A stretch of 5,630 nucleotides of DNA from an uncultured Eubacteriales bacterium. GTDB lineage: Bacteria > Bacillota > Clostridia > Oscillospirales > Oscillospiraceae. Below are positions 1-5,511 of the stretch, piece after piece (position 1 is the first letter of the stretch; each line of letters opens with the position of its first letter). The DNA lies in NCBI GenBank assembly GCA_900550705.1, contig URTG01000118.1:1-5630 (forward strand), in the 5' to 3' direction. Under the pieces are notes generated by a model, which saw nothing but the letters and a program-made list of their open reading frames with translations, made no database searches and was not told where the DNA came from. A program made the position numbers and the translations under genes.

Positions 1-31
1 GAACCGTCCCCATGATTCCACCCAAGGATTC

Positions 32-59
32 CCTAACTCCTAACTCCTAACTCCTCACT
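32..59 (-). repeat. Heptamer tandem repeat, four units, overlapping the TSCPD gene stop
   Basis: On the minus strand the units are AGTGAGG then AGTTAGG three times. The first unit contains the TGA stop of the TSCPD gene (57-55), so the repeat starts inside the coding end and continues downstream. Because the period is not a multiple of three, stop codons fall in several frames. The units also carry AGGAG, resembling ribosome binding sites. No gene is seen between this and the window edge. Confidence 0.85.
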
Positions 60-309
60 TCACACTATCACGAACTGTTTTCAGCGCCTGGGCCAGCTGG
101 TCCGGACAGGAGGTCTGCTTTGTGCCGCAGCGGATGCCCTCCATGCGCTGGATGGCCTCCTCCACCGGCATTCCCTTCAGCAGGGCGGCCACGCCCTGCA
201 GGTTGCCGCTGCACCCGCCCTGGACCCGGACGGACTGGACCTTGCCGTCCTCTACCTCGATCTGAAACGCCCGGGCGCAGACGCCCCGGGGTGTGTACTG
301 AATGGTCAT
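55..309 (-). CDS. TSCPD domain protein, TIGR03905 family (84 aa)
   Basis: This small soluble protein belongs to the stand-alone TSCPD group (TIGR03905), recognised by the literal T-S-C-P-D string at residues 66-70 inside CGTKQTSCPD and by the upstream GGCSGN turn at residues 31-36. Four cysteines (C11, C33, C61, C68) suit a metal or redox site, but that is inference. The same domain occurs at the C-terminus of some B12-dependent ribonucleotide reductases; the function of the free-standing form is not established. The start is supported by AAGGAG at 318-323, eight bases upstream of the ATG. It is the third gene of the minus-strand operon, 54 bases after the TIGR01906 gene, with no terminator or obvious promoter in the gap. 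There is no signal peptide or membrane segment. Length matches the family. The stop codon lies inside a heptamer tandem repeat. Confidence 0.9.
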   Translation of the reverse strand: MTIQYTPRGVCARAFQIEVEDGKVQSVRVQGGCSGNLQGVAALLKGMPVEEAIQRMEGIRCGTKQTSCPDQLAQALKTVRDSVK

Positions 310-363
310 GCTCCCATCTCCTTGTAAATTCTTCCCGCTCCCTGGGGAAATGTGGTGCGTTCG

Positions 364-1095
364 TTACGGCATCTCCGCCGGGATGTCCTTCCTCATGCAC
401 TCCGGCGCGGCGGCCCGCATAGCCGCCCACTGGCGCTTCCGCCGGCGGCAGGCCCACAGGTCCGCCCCGATGAGCAGGGCGCACCACACCAGCAGCAGCG
501 CCAGAATGAGCAGGGCGCAGCTGGCAAAAAACTGCTCCGGCAGCAGCCAGATCACCGGGTCGGTCCGTCCGTCGAAGATCCAGTTGGTCTTTCCCGGGAA
601 AAACAGGCTGTGAAAGAGGACAAAGGCCCGGTCGAAGTCTGTGGCCGCCAGGCCGCCCAGAAGGGCGAACACCGCCCCCAGCCCTACCGCCGCCCAGAAG
701 CCCGGCCCGTGTCCCGCCAGCAGGGCGGGCCGAAGCTTCCGCTTCCGGCACAGGACAAACAGCCCCGCCAGGGCCAGGGCCGACAGCCCCAGCACCCACA
801 GATCCAGAAGGAACAGCCCCCGCACATCGGCAAAGTGGCTGGCCCCGGACGGGGAAAAGGGCAGGATACCGGCGGCGAAGTCGGGCCGCAGCCCCAGGCA
901 GAAGTCCATCACCTGGTCAAAGGCCGTCTGTATCTCCCCCCGGGTCAGGCCGGTCTGGGCCTCCAGCCCCAGGGGGCCGATCTGGGCATAGTAGAAGGGG
1001 CGGCACAGCAGCGGCGCGGCGATGGAGCCGCTGAGCACCAGCAGGGCCGTCACCAGGGCCATCAGCCAGGACAGCCAGCGTTTCGTTTTCAACAT
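364..1095 (-). CDS. TIGR01906 / DUF1461 family integral membrane protein (243 aa)
   Basis: This is a Firmicute membrane protein of unknown function. I see about four hydrophobic segments: residues 8-28, 93-115, 131-150 and 189-210. The region between the first two (about 30-92) is probably extracytoplasmic and ends in the family block SHFADVRGL at 86-94. The second hallmark block, residues 151-190, carries DFDRAF, FHSLFF, a Trp-x-Phe-Asp and DPVIWLLPEQFF, all typical of TIGR01906. The tail is basic and likely cytoplasmic. The start ATG (1095-1093) has a perfect AGGAGG at 1103-1108 with seven-base spacing, and overlaps the last seven bases of the upstream YhhN-like gene, so translation is probably coupled. 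The frame stays open upstream through the previous gene, but that extension has no start signal and does not resemble the family. No enzymatic role is known to me; conserved Asp/His/Trp residues suggest a specific function, not a passive one. Confidence 0.9.
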   Translation of the reverse strand: MLKTKRWLSWLMALVTALLVLSGSIAAPLLCRPFYYAQIGPLGLEAQTGLTRGEIQTAFDQVMDFCLGLRPDFAAGILPFSPSGASHFADVRGLFLLDLWVLGLSALALAGLFVLCRKRKLRPALLAGHGPGFWAAVGLGAVFALLGGLAATDFDRAFVLFHSLFFPGKTNWIFDGRTDPVIWLLPEQFFASCALLILALLLVWCALLIGADLWACRRRKRQWAAMRAAAPECMRKDIPAEMP

Positions 1096-1739
1096 TCTCT
1101 CTCCTCCTCCCCGGACCGGGCGATGATCACCTGGGCCGGAAGATAAAACAGCCACATCCCCACCCGGGCAAAGGCATACCACTCCGCCGGGAACAGCTGG
1201 GGCACATTGAACACCGCCACGCACACATCGCAGCACAGAAACAGGCACAGCCCGGCGGTAAACCGGCGGAAGGCCGGACCGGAGCACCGGCTGCTCTGCA
1301 CCGCCGTGCACACAAAGGTGGAAAAATACACGGCCGCCGCCCCGGTGAGCAGGTCCAGCAGCCCCAGCCGGAGCAGGGCCGCCCCCAAGACGGCCAGCAC
1401 CGCCAGCCGCGCCCCCCACCAGGTCCGGCCCCCGTTGGCCCGGAGCACCCGGACCAGGTAGGCCCCCTGCACGCCGCAGAACAGCAGCACCCCCAGCAGG
1501 TAGCACCGGTTCAGCACCAGCAGAAAGGCATCGGCCCCCGCCGTCATCACCAGGGCGGCGGCGATCAGGCGGCTGCCGCCCCGGCGCGCGCTGTCCCAGG
1601 TGTAGACCACGCACAGCAGCAGGGCGCTGTATTTGATCCAGGTGGTATCCTTCGCCGGGAAGCACACATCCCAGGCCAGGAACCAGAGATACAGCACCCC
1701 CTCGGCCAGCAGAAAGCCCCGGCGCACGGCTTCTCTCAT
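1089..1739 (-). CDS. YhhN-like (lysoplasmalogenase family) membrane protein, divergent (216 aa)
   Basis: This is a polytopic membrane protein with about eight hydrophobic segments and little loop sequence, matching the architecture and size of the YhhN/TMEM86 family. Family-like positions are a Lys in WIKYSALLL (K36), an Asp in TAGADAFLLVLN (D70), QGAYLVRV (91-98) and an Asp in LCLFLCCDVCVAVFN (D171). Known TMEM86/YhhN members hydrolyse the vinyl-ether bond of lysoplasmalogens; whether this one does is unproven and the match is weak. Start choice: an earlier in-frame ATG at 1778 lies inside the TATGAT -10 element of the operon promoter, so it should not be in the mRNA; the next ATG (1739) gives MREAVRRG and then the first helix. 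Its ribosome site (GAGG at 1742-1745) is unusually close, only two bases from the ATG. It is the first gene of the operon and its end overlaps the TIGR01906 gene. It could simply be a hypothetical membrane protein. Confidence 0.75.
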   Translation of the reverse strand: MREAVRRGFLLAEGVLYLWFLAWDVCFPAKDTTWIKYSALLLCVVYTWDSARRGGSRLIAAALVMTAGADAFLLVLNRCYLLGVLLFCGVQGAYLVRVLRANGGRTWWGARLAVLAVLGAALLRLGLLDLLTGAAAVYFSTFVCTAVQSSRCSGPAFRRFTAGLCLFLCCDVCVAVFNVPQLFPAEWYAFARVGMWLFYLPAQVIIARSGEEEREC

Positions 1740-1773
1740 TTCCTCGCCCCGTTTCTTTGTGGATACGCCCCCT

Positions 1774-1802
1774 ATCATAGCACAACCGCCCGCTCCCTAC
1801 AA
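1774..1802 (-). promoter_or_regulatory. Sigma-A promoter of the YhhN-TIGR01906-TSCPD operon
   Basis: Reading the minus strand, TTGTAG (1802-1797) is followed by exactly 17 bases and then TATGAT (1779-1774). The -10 matches the sigma-A consensus at five of six positions and the -35 at the first three. Transcription would begin near 1767, giving a leader of about 28 bases before the ATG at 1739. The ATG at 1778 is embedded in the -10, which argues against it as a start codon. Confidence 0.7.
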
Positions 1803-1820
1803 GTACCGGATTTCCAAGGT

Positions 1821-1881
1821 CCCCTTTTCAACGATCCCTCCTTCCGAATCCTTTGGCTGGAAGGACTTTTTCGACAGCCTG
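1821..1881 (+). repeat. Dispersed structured repeat, copy 1 (left-truncated)
   Basis: Positions 1821-1877 align without gaps to 5573-5629 with 51 of 57 bases identical by hand count; the right 35 bases differ at one position only. The core is a stem of TCCTTCC (1839-1845) and GGAAGGA (1859-1865). The copy ends in CTTTTTCGACAGCCTG (1866-1881), which is identical to the end of the copy at 4114-4129. Relative to the cluster at the right edge it has only the right half of the preceding hairpin, so it looks truncated at its left end. It lies between two divergent promoters. Confidence 0.8.
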
Positions 1882-1882
1882 A

Positions 1883-1911
1883 TTGACAACGGAAAAGTCT
1901 TGCTCTAAAAT
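1883..1911 (+). promoter_or_regulatory. Sigma-A promoter of the LtaS-like gene
   Basis: A perfect TTGACA (1883-1888) is separated by 17 bases from TAAAAT (1906-1911), a five-of-six match to the -10. Initiation would fall near 1918, giving a leader of about 33 bases containing the AAGGAGG site at 1936-1942. The -35 directly abuts the end of a repeat element (1821-1881). A 7-bp inverted repeat, GACTTTT (1864-1870) with AAAAGTC (1893-1899), brackets the -35 and could form a hairpin or operator-like site; that role is speculative. Confidence 0.8.
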
Positions 1912-1950
1912 GTTGTGATGATTCCAAATTCCTGCAAGGAGGCTCTGAGT

Positions 1951-4014
1951 ATGCACCACCGCAACGGGCGCGTGGCCGTCTGGCTGGCACAGCGGCGCAG
2001 ACTGGCGGTCCCCTCTTTGTTTTTCCTCGCGGTCATTTATTATGAGGAGCTGGCGGCCAAGCTGCTTTGCTTCCACGCCCTCTCCCCCCAGGGGGCGCTG
2101 TTTACCCTGCTGTTCACCCTGCCCATCGCCCTGCTTCTGGGGCTGGTCTGCGGCGGCGTGTCCCCCAAAAAGGGGCGGGTGCTGCTGCCCCTGTGTACCC
2201 TGCTGGTGTCCGCCTGGCTGGGGTCGCAGATGGTCTATTACCGGCTGTTCAAGACCTTTCTTACTATCTTCTCCCTGACCAAGATGGGCATGGTGGCCGG
2301 GGCCTTCGGCAGCATGGCCACCACGGACATTCTGGTCAACTGGTTCCCCATTCTGGTGGTGGCCGTCCCCGTGGTGCTGGCCGTCGTCCTCCGCAAGCGA
2401 ATGATTTCTGACGGCCCCGCGCCCAGAAAGGGGCGGCTGCACTGGCTCATGCTGGCGGCGGGCTGTCAGGCTGCGGCCATGGTGCTGGTGCTGCTGTGCG
2501 GCGGCGGGGTGCTGTCCCTGCGGTATATCTATTACTTCACCGCCACGCCGGAGCAGGAAATGCAGAACTTCGGCGTGTTCACCCAGACGCAGCTGGAGCT
2601 TCGCCGGGTGATTTTCGGCATCAAGCCCGACGCGCCGGACAGCGCCGACGCCTCCGCCGACCGCTCCGGGGAGGCCGTGCCCGGCACCCACACCCTGCCC
2701 ATCGACTTCGCCGCCCTGGAGGCCCAGGCGGCGGAGGACGGCGAGGAGGAGCTGCTGGAAATGCACCACTGGTTTGCCCAGCGCCAGCCCGCGGCGGAAA
2801 ATGAGTGGACCGGCCGGTTCCGGGGGAAAAATCTGGTCTGGATCGTGGCGGAGGCCTTCTCCACCTCCGTTCTGGACCCGGTCCGCACCCCCACGCTGTG
2901 GAAGCTGGCCCACCAGGGCATCGTCTGCGACCACTTCTATACCCCGCTGTGGGGGGTGTCCACCTCTGACGGGGAGTATGTCACCACCACCAGCCTGATC
3001 CCCAAGTCCGGGGTTTGGAGCTACTCCCAGTCGTCGGAAAACTATATGCCCTTCTCCCTGGGCCACCAGTTCCGCAAGCAGGGGTACACCACCCTGGCCT
3101 ACCACAACTATCTCTATACCTACTACGACCGGGACAAATCCCACCCCAACATGGGCTACGACTACCGGGCCGTGGGCCAGGGGCTGGACTGGGAGGATGT
3201 GGTCCCCGCCGGGTATCTGAACCAGGGGCGGAGCTTCGCCCCCTCCGACCGGATGATGATGCAGAGGATCGTGCCCGAGTTTGTGCGGGAGGACCACTTC
3301 ATGGTCTACTGCCTCACCGTCAGCGGTCACCTGAACTACACCCGGGAGGAAAACATCATGGCCGACTTCCACTGGAACGAGGTCAAGGACCTGCCCTACG
3401 GGGACGAGGCCAAGTGCTACCTGGCCAGTCAGATGGAGCTGGAGCTGGCCCTCCGCAGTCTCATGCGCCAGCTGAAGCAGGCGGGCAAGCTGGACGACAC
3501 GGTGATCGTACTGTCCGCCGACCACTACCCCTACGGCCTCACCGACGACCAGTACAGCGAGCTGGTGGGCCACCCCATCGACCCGGTGTTCCAGCGGTAT
3601 GAGAACTCCCTCATCCTCTGGAGCGCCGACATGGACACCCCGGTCCATGTGGACAAATACTGCTCCAGCCTGGACCTGCTGCCCACCCTGTCCAACCTGT
3701 TCGGCCTGGAGTACGACTCCCGGCTGATGATGGGCAGCGACATTCTCTCTGACCAGGACGAGCTGGTGATCTTCTCCAATTACAGCTTCCTCTGCGGCGC
3801 GGGCTACTACAACGCCGTCACCGACCAGTTCACCCGCTGGGACGGCCAGGACCCCGACCCCGACCAGGTGGCCGCCCTGGTGACCGAGGTGCAGAACCGC
3901 GTGGCCTACTCCGCCGCCGTCCTGGACCTGGACTACTACCGCCTCGCCCTCCACGGCCCGCCCCGGACGGAGGAGGAGGCGGAACGGCATCGGCTGAGGG
4001 AAGTGGTGTCGTAA
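1951..4014 (+). CDS. LTA synthase family protein (LtaS-like phosphoglycerol transferase/sulfatase superfamily, 687 aa)
   Basis: This membrane enzyme likely transfers or hydrolyses sn-glycerol-1-phosphate units from phosphatidylglycerol on the outer membrane face, as LtaS does in lipoteichoic acid synthesis. Five helices (about 18-41, 49-70, 76-97, 131-147, 163-188) precede a linker and an extracellular sulfatase-fold domain (about 290-640). The expected metal/catalytic residues are present: E301 in WIVAEAF, T338 in GVSTSDGE (nucleophile), and D524-H525 in LSADHYPYG. H385, R394 (YYDRD) and H460 (SGHLNY) correspond to LtaS substrate residues; the LtaS pocket Trp is Tyr here (Y392). The start at 1951 is fixed by AAGGAGG at 1936-1942 with eight-base spacing and by a promoter at 1883-1911; an ATG at 1915 would sit at or before the transcript start. 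The linker at 225-275 is acidic and poorly hydrophobic. Size is near that of LtaS (about 650). The exact substrate (LTA, a glycan primer, or another polymer) is uncertain. It is monocistronic, ending at a strong terminator. Confidence 0.9.
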   Translation: MHHRNGRVAVWLAQRRRLAVPSLFFLAVIYYEELAAKLLCFHALSPQGALFTLLFTLPIALLLGLVCGGVSPKKGRVLLPLCTLLVSAWLGSQMVYYRLFKTFLTIFSLTKMGMVAGAFGSMATTDILVNWFPILVVAVPVVLAVVLRKRMISDGPAPRKGRLHWLMLAAGCQAAAMVLVLLCGGGVLSLRYIYYFTATPEQEMQNFGVFTQTQLELRRVIFGIKPDAPDSADASADRSGEAVPGTHTLPIDFAALEAQAAEDGEEELLEMHHWFAQRQPAAENEWTGRFRGKNLVWIVAEAFSTSVLDPVRTPTLWKLAHQGIVCDHFYTPLWGVSTSDGEYVTTTSLIPKSGVWSYSQSSENYMPFSLGHQFRKQGYTTLAYHNYLYTYYDRDKSHPNMGYDYRAVGQGLDWEDVVPAGYLNQGRSFAPSDRMMMQRIVPEFVREDHFMVYCLTVSGHLNYTREENIMADFHWNEVKDLPYGDEAKCYLASQMELELALRSLMRQLKQAGKLDDTVIVLSADHYPYGLTDDQYSELVGHPIDPVFQRYENSLILWSADMDTPVHVDKYCSSLDLLPTLSNLFGLEYDSRLMMGSDILSDQDELVIFSNYSFLCGAGYYNAVTDQFTRWDGQDPDPDQVAALVTEVQNRVAYSAAVLDLDYYRLALHGPPRTEEEAERHRLREVVS

Positions 4015-4015
4015 C

Positions 4016-4060
4016 AAAAACGTGTATCTGTCCCGTTGATTGGACAGATACACGTTTTTT
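4016..4060. terminator. Bidirectional intrinsic terminator between convergent genes
   Basis: A perfect inverted repeat begins two bases after the stop codon of the LtaS-like gene. The core arms are ACGTGTATCTGTCC (4020-4033) and its complement (4042-4055) around an 8-base loop. Flanking AAAA (4016-4019) and TTTT (4056-4059) extend pairing to 18 bp, and a T-run follows the stem on each strand. It should stop the plus-strand transcript and can also stop read-through from nhaC on the minus strand. Confidence 0.93.
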
Positions 4061-4092
4061 GTTGTAACACTCTGCTGTTCGTTCGTGATCAC

Positions 4093-4129
4093 GTGGAAAA
4101 AGTGGCTTCGCCGCTTTTTCGACAGCCTG
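4093..4129 (+). repeat. Dispersed structured repeat, copy 2 (short form, single hairpin)
   Basis: Bases 4093-4119 are identical to 5518-5544 (27 of 27). They form a stem of GAAAAAGTGGC (4096-4106) with GCCGCTTTTTC (4110-4120) around TTC, with one T-G wobble. It is followed by GACAGCCTG, giving the same 16-base end as copy 1. The wobble is compatible with plus-strand RNA pairing but becomes a C-A mismatch on the minus strand, so the structured RNA is the plus-strand one. It lies just downstream of the nhaC stop and could weakly aid termination there. Confidence 0.8.
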
Positions 4130-4145
4130 GGTCCCTACGTTGGAC

Positions 4146-5456
4146 TCAATGAGCCTTTGCCTTTTTTGCGTTCCAAATCTCCGCCACCCACGTCCACAGC
4201 GGCAAGATATAGAGGTAGCAGGCCAGCCCCACCGACGCGCCGGGGGCACCCACGGCGTTGAGGGGAACGGCGGCGGCGATGGACCAGGGGACCAGGGCGG
4301 CAGTGACCACGGCGGTGTTTTCCAGGCTGATCATCATCCGCTTGGGGTCGGACTCCAGCTTGCTGCACAGCTGCTGGGTCATCATGATGGCCAGGGACTG
4401 GTTGCAGGCAACCACACTCGCCACCGACGCCGTGACCAAAATACCGCCGTATGGGGTGATTTTTGCCCCCAGGCGGCCGATGGCTCCCTGAATTCCGTCC
4501 AGCAGTCCGGTACCCTGGAACATTCCGGAGAAGGAGGATGAGATACACACAATGCAAATCACCTTGACCATAGACACGATCCCCCCGCCGGACAGCAGGG
4601 CCGCCACCTGGGGGTCGGCGGGCTGATAGCCGAACACCAGCAGGTGCAGCAGCTCCCCAACAGGAATTCCCTGGAGCCATACGGATACCACGCTGCCGCA
4701 CAGTACGCTCACTGCCATGGTGATTTTCAGATCCACGCGAAACAGAGAGAATACGATAATCACCGCCGCCGGAATCAGCACCGCCGGGTGAAGCTGAAAG
4801 GCGGTGCGGAACAGCTGCTCCATCTGCCCGGCGTTGTAGTCCCCGTGAAAGTCGCGGCCCAGCAGGGCAAACAGGCCACAGCTCAGGATCAGTGGGACGA
4901 TAGCGGTTTTGAACATCGCCTTCAGATTGTGAAACAGGTCCGTCTCCGTCAAGGAACTGATCAGCAGGGCGCTGGTGGACATGGGAGAACACCGGTCCCC
5001 CACCATCACGCCGGCCAGCACCGCCCCGCCGGTATACAGGATGGGAATCCCCATGCTGTTTGCCATGGTGGCGCAGATCACCCCCACCGTGGCCGAAGTG
5101 CCGAAGGCCGTGCCCGTCAGCGTGGAAACTGCGGCGCACAGGACGAAGGTAAGCAGCACCATCCACCCCGGGCTGCACACCCGGGTGGCATAGCTGACGA
5201 TGTAGGCGATGGTCCCGGCGGACCGCCAGGAGGCGGCAATCATACCGATCAATACAAAAGAAATGCGGAGCACCCGCACCTTTCGCACGCCGGACCAGGC
5301 CATGGCCCACATGGCCCGGACGCTGTGCCCACGATATAGACCGTAGCCGAAAAACAGGAAGAAGCCCGCCGCCAGCGCCCACAGAATGGACGCACCCAGC
5401 CCCAGACATACAAACAGCGCCGCCACAAACAGGCCGAGTACCGCCATCTCAACCAT
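4146..5456 (-). CDS. nhaC: NhaC-family Na+/H+ antiporter (436 aa)
   Basis: This is an inner-membrane secondary transporter expected to exchange Na+ for H+, supporting pH and sodium homeostasis. It is hydrophobic throughout with roughly 10-12 membrane segments and normal length for the NhaC/IT superfamily. Family signatures are STLTGTAFGTSATVGV (111-126), VGDRCSPMSTSALL (152-165), a second-half CNQSLAIMMTQQ (351-362) and SLENTAVVTAALVPW (377-391); the paired blocks reflect the internal inverted duplication. Classical NhaC proteins carry SPLSDT at the first discontinuous helix; here the Asp is replaced (SPMSTS), suggesting a distinct subgroup whose ion choice could differ. The ATG at 5456 is preceded by AAGGAG (5465-5470) with eight-base spacing. 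No good sigma-A promoter is seen in the 170 bases upstream, so the promoter may lie beyond the window or in an upstream gene. It converges on the LtaS-like gene. Substrate could also be malate/lactate-linked, as in some NhaC relatives. Confidence 0.9.
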   Translation of the reverse strand: MVEMAVLGLFVAALFVCLGLGASILWALAAGFFLFFGYGLYRGHSVRAMWAMAWSGVRKVRVLRISFVLIGMIAASWRSAGTIAYIVSYATRVCSPGWMVLLTFVLCAAVSTLTGTAFGTSATVGVICATMANSMGIPILYTGGAVLAGVMVGDRCSPMSTSALLISSLTETDLFHNLKAMFKTAIVPLILSCGLFALLGRDFHGDYNAGQMEQLFRTAFQLHPAVLIPAAVIIVFSLFRVDLKITMAVSVLCGSVVSVWLQGIPVGELLHLLVFGYQPADPQVAALLSGGGIVSMVKVICIVCISSSFSGMFQGTGLLDGIQGAIGRLGAKITPYGGILVTASVASVVACNQSLAIMMTQQLCSKLESDPKRMMISLENTAVVTAALVPWSIAAAVPLNAVGAPGASVGLACYLYILPLWTWVAEIWNAKKAKAH

Positions 5457-5476
5457 TGATCTCTCTCCTTTGTAAC

Positions 5477-5504
5477 GGTCCCGCTCCCCACAGAGGGCAG
5501 GACC
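5477..5504 (-). promoter_or_regulatory. Leader hairpin upstream of nhaC
   Basis: In the minus-strand leader, GGTCC (5504-5500) and GGACC (5481-5477) pair as the base of a stem that continues inward through TGC/GCG and CCTC/GGGG (with wobbles and one bulged A) to a TGT loop. It sits only six bases upstream of the AAGGAG site of nhaC. It lacks a T-run, so it is not a classical terminator; it could influence mRNA stability or translation. It does not match a riboswitch class that I recognise. Confidence 0.4.
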
Positions 5505-5511
5505 CGAATTG

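Noticed and set aside
68..799. 243-codon minus-strand frame across the TSCPD and TIGR01906 genes
   Set aside because: It crosses two real genes in the wrong frame and has a low-complexity composition.
352..1146. Plus-strand 264-codon frame across the TIGR01906 gene
   Set aside because: It is Gln/Pro/Gly/Arg-rich with no domain; it is the antisense of a well-supported gene.
364..1785. Single 473-codon frame suggesting a fusion of the two membrane proteins
   Set aside because: The upstream part is an out-of-frame shadow of the YhhN-like gene; a perfect AGGAGG and ATG at 1095 mark the true start of the TIGR01906 protein.
1828..4092. Very long open frame (754 codons) on the minus strand opposite the LtaS-like gene
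   Set aside because: The translation is a V/G/Q/H/L-rich low-complexity string without domains, and the plus strand encodes a clear enzyme with promoter, ribosome site and terminator. It is a product of high third-position GC.
4084..4093. 10-base perfect palindrome CGTGATCACG as a possible operator
   Set aside because: It lies between two convergent gene ends, away from any promoter, and short palindromes of this size can occur by chance.
4096..4120. Hairpin as the dedicated terminator of nhaC
   Set aside because: On the minus strand the stem has a C-A mismatch and no T-run beyond the stem; it is better explained as a dispersed repeat that may only assist termination.
4135..5409. 424-codon minus-strand frame overlapping nhaC
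   Set aside because: It is Arg/Gly/His-rich and shifted by one frame from the real antiporter, which has signature motifs and its own ribosome site.
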